Assembly (NCBI RefSeq): GCF_918797505.1
Contig: NC_092801.1
Span: 22,506,116 to 22,570,115 of the forward strand
Length of the DNA stretch: 64,000 nucleotides
Direction: 5' to 3'
Source of the DNA: Bemisia tabaci
Lineage: Eukaryota > Arthropoda > Insecta > Hemiptera > Aleyrodidae
The notes beneath the pieces were generated by a model. It was not told where the DNA came from. It searched no databases and saw only the letters and a list, made by a program, of their open reading frames with translations. Made by a program: the position numbers and the translations under genes. Below, piece by piece: positions 1 through 11,876 of the stretch; positions within the stretch are counted from its first letter, which is position 1, and every line of letters starts with the position of its first letter.

Positions 1-1095
1 AACTAGGTAATGTTTCATTAAAATAATTGTTCTTTGTACCGGCTAGAACTTAGCCCATTCAACCGAAGACGTAGCCTGAAGGAGGAATCAAGTACCGGCG
101 CCGATTATGAAAAAAAAACTATTCTACTTAGGCGTTATGCGTTGCACTTTACTCTTATGATTTCATATTAAAGAGTAAGGCACTTTGATTTTTCGAGTTC
201 ATCTACTTAATTATTTATTCCTATCTTTCTGTGTCTGAACTTTCTCATTACGGTCTTAAGTGTTGCATCGATATACTGCCCCTTTGAATTCACTCCCATT
301 GCCATGATATACCAGGTACCAAGGATGTAGTATATAGATCTACTCGCTCAAATTTTCGAAGACAAAAGGAGGAGCGCTGACTTGAATGTTTTTCCCTTGC
401 CAAATTATTAATTCCACGAGATCGGTAGCAGGAGTAACGATGACAGATAGAATTAACTCAATAGCAAACTCGGGTTAAACCCACTGACCCGGGGCCGGCC
501 CGAACCCTGAAGGGATTTTGAAGGAAGGTCGAAAACGGTGAACCATAAAGAGCTCATTATACGGAGATTAAGAGGTCTCGCGAAACCTGTTTTGATCTGA
601 TTAAGGACCCGACGGGCACGATAATACATTGAAACGTTTTCCACGATATTTCACACTTAAAAAATTAGAGCAACTCGGGGGCATCTTATTGATACCGCAT
701 TACGATCATACGAGGCAAGGGACCCCCAGAAGGGAGGTTCCGTTTCGGGACCGTTCCTTTGCCGCGGGTAACTTCGGGCCGCGATAATGCGGGTATTTGC
801 ATGACTTCGAGGCAAACTCGTTGAGTGATTACGCGTAGGGTATGGTCAAGAGAAACCTATCCTTTATCCTACGAATATACTTCTTGTGTATAAATTGAAA
901 AAGGTATCCCAGGGGTACAGAACCGTTGACCCGTGACACGAAACACTTGTGCGAGGAAAACGGTTGAGGGAAGGTTCGCGATAAAAAAAAGTGCAGAATA
1001 CAGGTTAAAAGCTGGACACCCCCGGCCCCCTCTCCAGTTTTACCGACCGGTGTGAGCACAGCCGTTAAAACGGGAACGATTGTATTTCAGGTTCG
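1..1095. other. No recognisable feature
   Basis: Intronic sequence with a moderately GC-rich part (about 480-780). Only short open frames, none resembling a known protein, and no clear repeat structure. Confidence 0.5.
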
Positions 1096-2222
1096 GACTC
1101 AACTTGTGCAAAAAAAAAGGATTGAGTAGGTATTTGATGCGCTCGATGTAATTTTTCTGAAAGAGGACAGATGTACACAGAACTCGCAATGGTTCAGCAA
1201 TCTTAAGAATCAGATATATTTCTAGTTAAGAATAAATTCCGACGGATACCGACTGTAATGCCAACAGAGCAATCGGCAGGGACTCAACTTGTGAGAAAAA
1301 AAAATGGATTGAGAGGGTATTTGATGCGCTAATGTAATTTTTCTGAAAGAGGACAGATGTACATAGAACTCGCAATGGTTCAGCAATCTTAAGAATCAGA
1401 TATATTTCTAGTTAAGAATAAATTCCGACGGATACCGACTGTAATGCCAACAGAGCGATCGGCAGGGACTCCACTTGTGAGAAAAAAAAATGGATTGAGA
1501 GGGTTTTTGGTGCGCAAATGTAATTTTTCTGAAAGAGGACAGATGTACATAGAACTCGCAATGGTTCAGCAATCTTAAGAATCAGATATATTTCTAGTTA
1601 AGAATAAATTCCGACGGATACCGACTGTAATGCCAACAGAGCGATCGGCAGGGACTCAACTTGTGAGAAAAAAAAATGGATTGAGAGGGTTTTTGGTGCG
1701 CAAATGTAATTTTTCTGAAAGAGGACAGATGTACACAGATTTTGCAATGGTTCAGCAATCTTAAGAATCAGATATATTCCTAGTTAAGAATAAATTCCGA
1801 CGGATACCGACTGTAATGCCAACAGAGCGATCGACAGGGACTATCAACTTGTGCAAAAAAAAAAAAAATGGATTGAGAAGGTATTTGATGCGCTAAGGTA
1901 ATTTTTCTGAAAGAGGACAGATGTACACAGAACTCGCAATGGTTCAGCAATCTTAAGAATCAGATATATTTCCAGATATAAGATTAAATTCCGACGGATG
2001 CCGACTGTAATGCCAACAGAGCGATCGACAGGGACTCAACTTTTGCAAAAAAAAAAATGGATTGAGAAGGTATTTGATGCGCTAAGGTAATTTTTCTGAA
2101 AGAGGACAGATGTACACAGAACTCGCAATGGTTCAGCAATCTTAAGAATCAGATATATTTCAGATATAAGATTAAATTCCGACGGGTGCCGACTGTAACG
2201 CCAACAGAACTATCGGCAGGGC
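1096..2222. repeat. Tandem array, six copies of a ~186-bp unit
   Basis: Units start with GACTCAACTTGTG (or variants) at 1096, 1281, 1467, 1653, 1839 and 2033, so the spacing is 185, 186, 186, 186 and 194. Each holds an A-run, GGATTGAG, TTTTTCTGAAAGAGGACAG, GGTTCAGCAATCTTAAGAAT and ends near GCCAACAGAGCGATCGGCAG. Copies differ at a few positions and in A-run length. The first four are closest to each other; the last two share a variant 3' part (AGATATAAGATTAAATTCC). This is a satellite-like array with no coding capacity. Confidence 0.97.
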
Positions 2223-2717
2223 ATCGAAGAGGTTGCAAGGATCGACAATGCAACTCTGATTATAGCAGATTAGAGGAACTCAGCGCGAAGGGTTACCTAT
2301 CGGTCTCCAAGAACAAAAAAGGTCTTTTTCGCAGGGGTTTCGCTGAAAAAGGATACCCGCATCATTGCGTCCCACCCATATTTTCACGCTATTTTCATCC
2401 TTTGAGCCCGCCGTAATGAAGCGATACCGCGAGGGGCCATTACTCCCGAAAATGTCTCTCTTTTAACCATCGGCGGAGATCGAATTGCCCCCGGAACGCG
2501 TAACAGGCGTGGAAACATAATACAGCGCGGGCAAATAGAAGGGTTGGCAACCCTTGACTACTCGAAATCAGAAAGGTAAACCCCAGCGCCTCGCCTCAGG
2601 TCCAATTGTTTACTTAGGATTATCATTTTTTCCTTCGTTTTTATTCTTTTGGCTTGTGCAGTCAATATCCATTACTCCTCGGCTTAGTCTTTCCGTCTCA
2701 TAATTCAGCAACCCTCT
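2223..2717. other. No recognisable feature
   Basis: Unique intronic sequence after the tandem array. A 76-codon open frame runs out of the last repeat unit and has no recognisable similarity. Confidence 0.5.
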
Positions 2718-2815
2718 GACGTAAACGCGTATCTCTATTTCTTCATGAACCCTGCTGTCCATATAACTTCATGCTTTCTGGGGCTCATGTGGAGATAGAA
2801 ATACGCCGTTATGTC
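2718..2815. repeat. R-family foldback, copy R1
   Basis: Imperfect inverted repeat: GTATCTCTATTTCTTCATGA with AACCC on the left, and GGGGCTCATGTGGAGATAGA with AATACG on the right. The loop holds CATGCTTTCTGG, shared with other R copies at 10158, 42520 and, more loosely, 14270 and 61187. Confidence 0.7.
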
Positions 2816-3633
2816 AGAACGGTGACGGATTCAGCCGATAATACTCGGCGCAGAGGTGTTTCAGACAATGCTATCGGGATATGACGATGTTAACCATTTA
2901 TCAAGCGTCTTTGAGTTTTGGCACCCCTTTGTCGGCTGTTTAGTCTTATTTATTTCCAATATTCTCCGCGTGGACCATTGTCCCGCCCGGTTCCGGTCGC
3001 CATGATTGACGTGGCGCCCAGAGCTTTTGGCACTTCTTGTGTGCGAGCGAATGGGCGCGTAATTATCTTCGGAATTTATCGATCGGGGGTCTTCGACAGT
3101 CGTCGCGATTGGCCCCCTTTGATCGGGACAGGACTTGTCATCGGACTCTAATCTTTCGCTTTATTTGTGCCGGAGTGTATTTTTTGTCGAAACTGCTGGC
3201 TTCCCATAACTGCTTTCGAAGCTACCCAACGCCTCTTGCTGCGTAAAAAAGTAGTGGAAGTAGTGTGCCGTGCGACGCAGAAACACCGTAAACGCCATTT
3301 TATGTTTTTTGGAAACAATGTATCATAGCAGAAACACTTGTGTACCTTGGGACAATGTTTTTACAGAATTCTTTTGCAAGTACTATCAAAAACTTAACCT
3401 GAACATTTGAGGTGCATAAGTAAAACAGTTTTCATTTCATGAAGTGTTAAGTTCCAAAAAACGAGGGAAAATCTTGATGGATTTACGGCGTTCTTGCTTA
3501 GCACGGCAGTAGTAGTAGCTGGAAGTAGAGAGGATGTAATACCGTTTACAATACTCAGAAGGGGCTACTTGATAAGGTACACAACGGTAAATCGCGGAAA
3601 TCAACTCCTGAATACAATATCAAGATCAGCAGA
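2816..3633. other. No recognisable feature
   Basis: Unique intronic sequence. Two overlapping open frames of about 70 codons (2918-3246) show no known motif. Confidence 0.5.
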
Positions 3634-3843
3634 CTCGGAGACTTGAACGCAGAAGTAGAAAAGTTGGATAGGACTGCACGTGTGATACAAGTATTCCGAC
3701 TTCCGAGTAGGTAAAATTGCATTCCCCCATGAGTGAAGGGGAACTTGCTTTCTATTCCGCTAACTTAGAGACTTCAACGCAGGAGTAGAAAAGTTGGATG
3801 GGGTAAAACGGGCGATACAGCTATTTCGACTTCCGGGTAGGTC
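3634..3843. repeat. Diverged direct repeat, two ~78-bp copies
   Basis: 3634-3713 and 3767-3843 both read AGACTT(G/C)AACGCAG, then AGTAGAAAAGTTGGAT, then GATACA.., then ATT(C/T)CGACTTCCG(A/G)GTAGGT. A fragment of the same motif (GACTCAAACGCAAGGGTAGA) is at 48900. Confidence 0.75.
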
Positions 3844-4640
3844 CACGAGATGATACGAGGAAAACCTTTAGCATAAGATTTGTTAACTTTTTAAGTTTTT
3901 AACATTTCAACTGTTTAATTTTAGATTATTGAATTTTTTAACATTTTAACAAATGCCGGAAAAGTTTCTTACCCATCAAGTTTCGTGCCCCTGCGAAGAG
4001 TTCAACCCCCCCCCCCCCCCTTCCGCACTTCTTCCCTCTAATCATCCCTACGATGAGGACCGCCCCGCCCTTAACGAGAGGAAGTAAACGATGTTACAAA
4101 AATGAAGGCCGTCATTATGACCACTCCCACCTTCATCAGAGCCTCAAAAAAAGCACGGAAGGAGCAAAAAAAATAGGGGGAAAAAGCAACATCAGTTCCG
4201 GAAACGATTACGGATTTTTTCTCTGACTTTCGGCGCGGGGTTTAGTCCTGGTCCGAAAAGCTCCGATTTTACCACCCTCCACCGATACCAACACACACAC
4301 AGCGAGCGTCATTGTACGTACACAAACGCGGATTCGGGCGTCGTATATCGATGGAAGATTTACAGGCGGGAGGTGGAGGTCCTCTATTGATCGATTCAGT
4401 GTAGCAGCTGTGGCATGGCCCGGTGAGTGGTGAGCGGTGAACGGTGAGCGGTGATCCAGTGATCCGACTCGGCGATTCCCCTCGGTACCGGCAGCTGGAC
4501 CTGAACTTAAAGCTTCTCGAATAATTCCGCACTGCGAGGGTATTCGCCGCCGGTGCCATTGATGCCAAATCGTCATGGGATTGCGGGATTTTCAGTAGGG
4601 ATGATTTGACCTCGTTTCGTTTAAAAACGATTCATACTAG
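3844..4640. other. AT-rich stretch, poly-C run and unique sequence
   Basis: 3870-3960 is AT-rich with repeated TTTAACATTT motifs. A poly-C run of 15 sits at 4006-4020. 4420-4465 has short GGTGAGC-like tandem motifs. Open frames of 99-122 codons on the minus strand overlap each other in different frames and carry no recognisable domain. Confidence 0.5.
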
Positions 4641-4745
4641 ACTCCCTTCATACAGAGTAAAGACAATGCGAATCCATTTCTGATTGGTTCCCGTATTCCA
4701 GGACTCCGCGGTGACACAAACGGAATAAATATTACATTCTCACCA
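4640..4745. repeat. W-family repeat, copy 1
   Basis: The segment with AATCCATTTCTGATTGGTTC and CCGTA, followed by GGTGACACAAACGGAATAAA, recurs at 51768-52195, where a G element interrupts it, and in weaker form at 6957-7030. The class of repeat is not identified. Confidence 0.65.
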
Positions 4746-5982
4746 ATTGCAAAGATTATAAACTGGTATCAATGGTGAAGTTTTCGAAACGAATAATTTT
4801 TGGTAAATAAAACAGATAGAAATCTGTGTTTTTGAGAAATACTTTTTTAGAAAATTTGGGAAAATAGTTTGAAAGATATAGTTATATAGTTATTGAGGAG
4901 ATATAAAACCCTGGGTAAAAAAAAAAAAAAGATAAGTTATAAAAAAATTGATATAGATCATATACTCGACACAAGGACCATGCACCCCTCCCCCCCACAT
5001 TTACAAGGCGTGTTTTTTCTGATTTTTTTGAGGGGGGAGGGGGAGAGGGGCACAAATTGTAAAACACAACAATTGAAAGTGAAAATTCACTTCACGAGAT
5101 AAACACTAGGAGAATATTTTAGTGTTATAAATAATTGGCATATGTACGAAAACAGTCTAAAAGCCTCGTCTTCAATCGACGGGTTCAAGTTAGTGAAATC
5201 TTTCTTCCGATTATGAAAGGATTTATCCTGGCTGTTGCAACACCGCGTTATTTGCGCTGATGGATGTGTCCCCGTCAAAAATCTTTTCTATACCCGTTTT
5301 TGCTCGGGCTGAGGTCTGCGCGGCAAGGTGCTAAGTTTGGGGTGGTGCGTTGGGTGGGGGGTGGGGGGTACGCGGATTGAGGCCCCGTTGGTGCATGCTT
5401 GCGATTGCGACGATTTTTTTAGCCTTTTTTTTGCTTTTACAATAATTTTTTTTGTATCATTTAATGCGACTACCATAACTCCATTAGGTTTTATCGAATG
5501 CGACCTTCCCTTACACCTCGTTCCCTCCTCTTACCCCCATTGTCACCTTGCTTTGAGGTTACTATATTGTGGGCTGTAACCTCAGTTTATCCACCAAAAA
5601 AATAGGGGGCAAAATATGTCAGCGCTAATCGGAAAATCTGGCTTTTGCATTGTATTTTTCATATCAGAAAAGGATTATTGTAAACGTGAACTCGCGAATT
5701 ACTCGATGGTCATTACGAGAAAAACCTATATTTTTACGTAAAAAAGGTTTAAAGGTCTCTATGAATTTTGAACAATTTTGAAAGTTTTTCAGTTTCTTTT
5801 AGTTTCCATTCCGTTTCATAAAAGAAAAGGATTTAAAAAAATAAAAAGGGATAATTATTATGCTACGCACACAAACTACGCACTTTAACTACGCACACAA
5901 ATCGATAGCAAAGAAGCGATAGGCACCGCTTTTCTACAAAACTGACGATTTCGCAGGACAAAGGAGAAACTTCGCCATTTTT
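4746..5982. other. AT-rich intronic sequence without a recognised feature
   Basis: Contains an A-run (4917-4930), purine/pyrimidine-rich stretches (5030-5050, 5330-5370) and no recognisable coding region. Confidence 0.45.
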
Positions 5983-6434
5983 GTAGTTTCTTATATAGAT
6001 TTGCAATTTTTTTGGAAATACAGCACATAAGTTGTCACACCTCCGTAGAATTTCCATACTCTCACTCTGAAGGTAACTTCAGGACAGATCTCCACAATTT
6101 TAGGACTTAGGATTTTATAATTTTGAAAAAAACGAAATAACATCAGGATGAATATTTCAAACTCAAAAAAGCGGCAAAGCCGCTAACTTATTTCCTCCAA
6201 AATTGTCAGTTAGGTGGTATTGCTCCTTAGCCCTCGAAACGCAGCTTCCTTGTGACGTATAAAAACGATAAAACTCAATTTCAAAATTATAAAATCCTAA
6301 GCCCTAAAATTGTGGAGATCTGTCCTGAGGTTACCTTTAGAGCGAGAGTATGGAAATTTTACGGAGGTGTGACAACTTATGTGCTGTATTTCTAAAAAAT
6401 TGCAAATCTATAAAATAAAAGAAACTATAAAAAT
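5983..6434. repeat. Large foldback repeat with ~150-bp arms
   Basis: The left arm (5983-6131) and right arm (6267-6434) are inverted copies. The left reads TGCTGT complements through GTTGTCACACCTCCGTAGAA and GGACAGATCTCCACAATTTT; the right reads AAAATTGTGGAGATCTGTCC, then TTACGGAGGTGTGACAACTT and ATGTGCTGTATTTCTA. The loop (6132-6266) holds unpaired sequence. No convincing target duplication was found. Confidence 0.85.
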
Positions 6435-7788
6435 GGCCAAGTTTCCCACTGATCGATTTAATTATTTAATCAGTCAAATTAGAGTGACGAGGTGTGATGT
6501 TCAGACGTGCTAGCGCTCCTGAACGCTTAATCATGATCAATAATCATCGACTCGAACATTATATTATTCCTAACTCCCCCCTTCACCCCCCTCTTCCCCT
6601 CCTCCCTCATCTATTCAGGCACTTGACCGCAGGGCGAACAATGCTCAGGGAGTCACTAAAAAGGTGATTAATTTGACAAAATCAATCGGGATTCGACGGT
6701 GGGCCCCCGCAGCGTGGCGGGGCGCGGGGCCCAGCTGCAGAAGTGAGTGCTCAGTGAGCAGCTGCCTCAGGTAGGGCGGGGCCCCTTCGGGCCACGTGCC
6801 TTGCTCGAGTAACTCCCGTATGAAACTGTAGCGGCGCGCAAAGGTGTTTACGTAGTTTTTAAACCTCCGCGGCTATGTTTACGTTCCAGGCACCTAGCGC
6901 CCTCTGGAGGGGGGGGGGGGGGCTGCGTCAACCGGCATCGGGGCTCATTAGGCCCCGCTAGAGTGCCTTTATTGTAAGGGTATAGACAATGGAGGGTCCA
7001 TCTCTGATTGGCTCTGCTATCTTAGGCTTCATGAAGCTTTAAGACTAAAAAGTTCTCAAAATCCATACCTCTCTCTAAAAATGAGTTTTACCCGGGTTAT
7101 ACATTTTCAAAAAATTGAATAGATAGGAGAAGAAGCAATGCCCCGAGAGTATTTGATTAAATTTGTAAGATAACTATCCATAAGTAAAATAAAAAGTATA
7201 CGGCCTAAAAACTTGCATCGATCTATTATATAATTATCGACCCATGACATTTTTGGCGGTCTAACTTTACGATACGTCGACGTGACGATACTCTACCGAG
7301 TCGCAAAGAAATGAGAGTTTCCCGAGGACGCTTTCTTCGTAATTTTTGAAGATTAATGTTTTGGCGTCTCGTTGAAGACTGGGCAAATAAGGTTTTTTTT
7401 CCCACAGAATGGTCAATAGGTAATAGGAAATGACCAATAATCCCAATTTCAGTGAACAAAGAGTAACTCCGCCTAAAAACCTGAATCGTATACCTTAAGG
7501 ATGTTTTTAGTATACCCTGAGAACTGAAGGCGCCGTGCAGAAAATAATGCACGCGTTACTCACACCCATCCGCAGCAAGATGTGAACTTTTTTCCTACCA
7601 TGAAAACATTTCTAGTGTGACAATTGTCGAGCGTGACAGAGCAACTTTTGCACCAAATTCAAGTACGTTTGAAACGTCAATTGTTTCTAAGGGATGAGCA
7701 TAACATGCCACCGAAACAATTCTCATCCCCTCATTAGTAGTCCTTTTAGCCATGACCCGGTCAAAAATTCAAGAGCAACGTTCCCCAT
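6435..7788. other. Unique intronic sequence with a GC-rich patch
   Basis: 6690-6960 is GC-rich and includes a poly-G run (6909-6922). 6957-7030 resembles the W repeat (TCCATCTCTGATTGGCTC). The remainder, including a 108-codon minus-strand open frame at 7226-7552, has no recognisable content. Confidence 0.45.
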
Positions 7789-7952
7789 CAGTGGTGTGGC
7801 GTGTTTTACGATATATCGGTTGATCTGCCGTTTAAACCTACAGGAAAGGATCGATAAAAAGGGTGACCGTAATGAACACCTTATTAATCGATTCTTTACC
7901 ACAGCCTCAAATGGGAACATATCGATAATCGATCATACACGTCTCGCCACTG
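7789..7952. mobile_element. A-family hAT-like foldback MITE, copy A1
   Basis: 164 bp, ends CAGTGGTGTGGCGTG... and ...CTCGCCACTG, with the family hallmarks GATCTGCC.TTTAAACCTA and TTATTAATCGATTCTTTACC inside. More diverged than other copies. Flanks TTCCCCAT and TTCTCATC are only loosely alike, so the target duplication is doubtful. Confidence 0.8.
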
Positions 7953-9789
7953 TTCTCATCCATAGTCATTTCCGACGAAACCGTGGTCATCCGATGCTGA
8001 CAGCTTATTACGGAAGGGCGCTGACCGCTTCGCGGGCACAAGGTGCATCGCAGACCCCCTCCAGTCGGAGTGAGGTCCAATTAACTAATATATTCAGCGC
8101 TGACATGTTCCGCGCCAAATTCGGTAGCTTGGCATTCTGACGGTTTAATTTAAACACCATCGAGTAAAAAAAAAAAAAGTATCTCCATGTATACGCCTTT
8201 AGCCGCACATATAATTACCGAAGAGTATGCCGCGAGGTACCAAATTCAGTAAAATACGCGTCTTTAGCTCTTTATACTATCAGCGTATGTTTTTCACGTA
8301 CTTCCTAAGAAATTCAATATCCAAAGAGGAAAACTTTTCAAGCTAAGTCAACTACTGTTGCATTGCAACAAAAATTGTGTGTTTAATTTGGAGTGGCATC
8401 ATCAAATTTTCAATTTCGACTGACTGTGAGGAGTTTTCGCTACACTTGCTTAAAATCCTTGAAAAGCCGGTTCTAAAATATTAGGTCTCTGCGTGAAACG
8501 CTTGGTGACGTTTAAAATTCAGGGATCATCGGCTCTCTTGCAAATAGATCGTGCGAGTTTGCAGGGTTATAAAACAGAGGTGGCAATAAAAATAAAAAAA
8601 ATAAAGAAAATAAAAAAAATAAAAAATAAAAAAATGAAAAATAAAAAATAAAAAAGGGACCAATGCAGGCACATTTGTCGCCTAATGCGTTAGAACAACG
8701 TAAACCCCATTGAAAACGCATTGCACATACCTGATTTTACATTTAAGGCTATATTTTCGTGCTCACGACCGCACGTGCGCGATCATCGTCAAACCCACAC
8801 CTTGCACACCTTACACGAGCGCGCATGCAAACCACGGCTGCAGCGGTGAAACCAGAACTCCCCGTGCGATGAAAAAACCACGGATCTCCGTAAGATTAGT
8901 ACTAGAGTTACGTTGTTTCAGCTCAAAAGGGTAGAACCGAAGCAATACAAGGATGTCAACGACTAATTCATACCGAAACTATAAAAAGAGTCGCGTCTCG
9001 CAAATAGACCCTATCGCTCGTGGCTGTAAAAAGATGACGTCACCATTCAGAATAGGTGACTGGTCCGAGAAGAACGAGCTAACCTCACTTTTCCGCGACC
9101 CCGCTGGCAGGGGTCATTTGCATAGCTACGCACAAAGGTCCTCATTCAACCCCCTTTACGAGGGCCCCGACCTTTGTCTATAGCGCGTGCTTGGCCCTCA
9201 TCAGGGTTGCGAATTCTCAACGGATCGGCTTTAGAAAACGGGGTTCTTCGGGTGGATTTGGCAGCGCAGCACCTGGCAGATGTAACTAGCTGTACGAGTA
9301 TCTTTTTTTATTTACTTTTTAATCCGAGCCCTGATTTCTACGCCTCGAAGCTATCGCTATTCACTTTCCGATCGGGGTTTTCAGCTGCGCGGTGGAATAG
9401 GGGGAGTCCAACCCCCGCCACCGGTGTTTTAGGGAGGGGGTGAAAGTTCGTCGGACTGGTTTTCGGGGCGAAACCGGTGGCGCGCTGGAATCGGGACAGG
9501 TTTGGATTTGAAGAACTTGGGCGTGCGTGGTCAGCTGCAAAAAACGGCTCTTCGTCGGTCCAACGAAGAGTGCGAAATTGGTCCATGAGTGGTTGGAAGG
9601 GTTGAATGTTATCGTAAATGGACCGAGTTTGCAGAATTAATTTTTTGTATTAGGGATGACATATTTGCCATTAACTTGCTAAAACGAATAGGTGCTTTTT
9701 TAAATATATCGTCGTTTCCTTGAGTTAGGTTCAACGAACAGAATCATCTTAGAAATCGGAAGAAAAATATTTAAAAATTTGCCCGGAAT
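7953..9789. other. Intronic sequence without a recognised feature
   Basis: Holds an A/T-rich tract of AAAATAAA-type motifs at 8577-8660 and otherwise unique sequence. Short open frames on both strands have no recognisable motif. Confidence 0.45.
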
Positions 9790-10060
9790 CGTGATTTACC
9801 AAAGGAAATTTGGCAACGCTTGGAGGCAGTGCTCCCATTCCATGTCCGTCTAAAGTTCCGGGATCCGGAACTTTTTGCCGATTTTTCCCACTCCAGGACC
9901 GTCAAAAGTTCTGGGATTCCTCTTGGTTCATTCAAAAGTTCCGGAAAATGCAGAAGATCCGGGACATTTTGGGAATTTCAAATATTTCGGAAAAAATTCC
10001 GGAAAATCTCAAAAGTTTCAGAGTTTAAAACTAGTTCCGGAAAATGGGAACATTGCCTTG
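9790..10060. repeat. TTCCGG-rich degenerate repeat
   Basis: The motif (A)AGTTCCGG(A) and its variants occur many times here, as in the N elements at 42179-42461 and 53363-53910. Open frames in three registers over this stretch are a by-product of the repetition. Boundaries and ends were not found. Confidence 0.5.
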
Positions 10061-10157
10061 AGGTTCAAACGGCATTTTTCCTTACCACATAGCAGTAATG
10101 AGCTCCCTACAAATAAGTGCTGGACTCTTCCCACCGTGTAATTCAATATAACGTGAA

Positions 10158-10240
10158 GAGGTACCCCAATCTCCTTGTGAGCCTTGTTTTACATATAAGT
10201 CCATGCTTTCTGGAGCCCATGCGGTAATCGAGATTCGCCC
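10158..10240. repeat. R-family foldback, copy R2
   Basis: Short imperfect inverted repeat around CCATGCTTTCTGGAGCCCAT, with CAATCTCCTTGTGAGCC on the left and GCGGTAATCGAGATTCG on the right. Abuts the D1 element. Confidence 0.55.
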
Positions 10241-10252
10241 TTTAGGAACGAA

Positions 10253-10717
10253 ACACAGTGGATCGAGTCAATAGGAGAGGTCGGACAAAATTTGGAAACT
10301 TTAAACGCTTATAACTCCGTTTATGCAAGACTTTGAGGCTCTAAAAATGGAATTGGTTTTCTAGTAAAATTTTCGACGACCCCTTAAAATTTAAAATAAG
10401 ACGATAAAAACATCAAAATTTGCAAAATTTTTGGTCAAAACTTGCACACTGGAAAAAAAAGACACATTGGATCTAGAGTCCCGACTCTTGAAAACATTGA
10501 CAAGAAAAAATACTCTTGATTCAATCGGATTTTTGCTTGAATCAAAACGGAATCCGCTTAAATTAAGAGGCTTGGTTCTTGATTTGAGCTAGATTCTGAT
10601 TGAATCAAGAGTACTTTTTCTTGTCGATGTTTTTAAGGGTCTGGACTCTAGATCCAATGTGCTTTTTTTTTCCAGTACATGTCCGGCCTCTTTAATTGAC
10701 TCGATCCACCGTGCGAC
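10253..10717. repeat. D-family element, copy D1, split by a G element
   Basis: Left end ACACAGTGGATCGAGTCAAT and right end ATTGACTCGATCCACCGTGC form the terminal inverted repeats. The inside carries the family sequence CTTATAACTCCGTTTATGCA and AAATTTAAAATAAGACGA. A G element (10447-10677) is inserted near the right end; without it the copy is about 234 bp, like D3. Confidence 0.85.
10447..10677. mobile_element. G-family CACTG foldback, copy G1, nested in D1
   Basis: 231 bp, begins CACTGGAAAAAAAAG and ends CTTTTTTTTTCCAGTA, with last base G changed to A. Long inverted arms include ATTGGATCTAGAGTC and ACTCTAGATCCAAT. Flanked by the dinucleotide CA on both sides (10445-10446 and 10678-10679), taken as a 2-bp target duplication. 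Confidence 0.85.
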
Positions 10718-11589
10718 GACTAAAACATTGACTCCTGACAGATGCACGGTGCAGGTGGGCCTCATCGATGGAGATGTCACATCATCATACCGAACTCACG
10801 TGACTCGACGATACGTCCGATACGGGTGACCTATGAGCACGAGCCAGAGGCCATTAGGGGTAAACGATGAGCTAGCAGTAACCAGCAGCTGACCGTAGAG
10901 ATGGTCCATCGAACCCAATACCAATAGCGCGCTGAAACTGAGATGTTCGATCGGGTCTTGATAGAGCCGCTTCCAAGATGATTTATCAATGAACTCGGAA
11001 GAACCCCGAATGATGTAAGGGATGGATGTTGAATCAAATCATTCAACATCTCACAACTTGTTTGCGCTCTCTCCAGACGAGACGAGTAAAAATGGACTCC
11101 GACACCTGTCGGAGCCAGAAGTACGGGCGGCCCGACAGCCCCCCCCCCCCCCCCCCGCGCCAAAATGCAGAAACTTCAATTATAGCAGAGTAAACATCCC
11201 TTAAACCCTCAAATTAGGCGGCGATAAATTCAACCCTCGTTGACGGCCCAAGCGGCTGCCCGCTGTCGGGGAAATCTATGCGTCGGCGGTGTCGATGTTT
11301 TGGCAACACGGAGTTGATACGCATGACCAATTAGTAAGACGGAGGGTAAGTTATTAGTACACCTCCGACCTTGTGCGTTTTCTGCAGCTATCGCTTTCAT
11401 CGGCCAGATGCTTGTTGACTGATGTGCAAGCTGTATGATGAGATATGAGAGATGCTCCCAGCTCTCCTGCTTTTTTATCTGATGATTTCGTGCCCTTTCC
11501 TCTTCCTACTCCCGCCAAAGGTATTTCCTCCCGAAATATTACTGCGCCTCTCTGGGTATTACTTCCCTCTTTGCCCGAGGAGTATTTTT
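10718..11589. other. No recognisable gene; poly-C run
   Basis: Unique intronic sequence with an 18-base poly-C run at 11139-11156. Open frames of 60-110 codons lack recognisable motifs. Confidence 0.45.
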
Positions 11590-11876
11590 CAAAGGAAAAA
11601 TTGCGATATTTTGAGATTAAGTTGCGATTTTTTCCACGATTTTTTGGCGATACGTTAGGTGGAATCGTCAAAATTTAAAGGATTATCCTCGATCTTGTCA
11701 CAATTTCATCTCTATGAAATTGCAAGCAATGAAATCGAAATTTTACCTCAATTTATCACGATTTTTTGTTCGATAATATTCGCCGTCGAAAAAATCGCAA
11801 TTTTATTGCAAAATTATGAGACAAAATCGAGATTTTTCGCAATAATTCTCCGATAATATTGCAATAAATCGACAGT
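11590..11876. repeat. Q-family AT-rich repeat, copy Q1
   Basis: Rich in AAATCGCGATT-type words. It ends CTCCGATAATATTGCAATAA and ATCGAC, also present at the end of Q2 (33593-33890). The start (TTAAGTTGCGATTTTTTCCA followed by CGATTTTTTGGCGATA) is shared with Q3 (40437-40578). Confidence 0.75.

Noticed and set aside
1096..2222. CRISPR-like array
   Set aside because: The whole 186-bp unit is repeated without unique spacers, and the context is an animal intron.
7694..8140. 148-codon frame spanning a MITE
   Set aside because: Most of it reads through the A1 foldback element, so it is not a conserved gene.
8750..8830. Possible missing cyclin D exon (minus-strand LTMIA-like reading)
   Set aside because: A stop follows within four codons and neighbouring residues do not fit the D-cyclin C-terminal fold.
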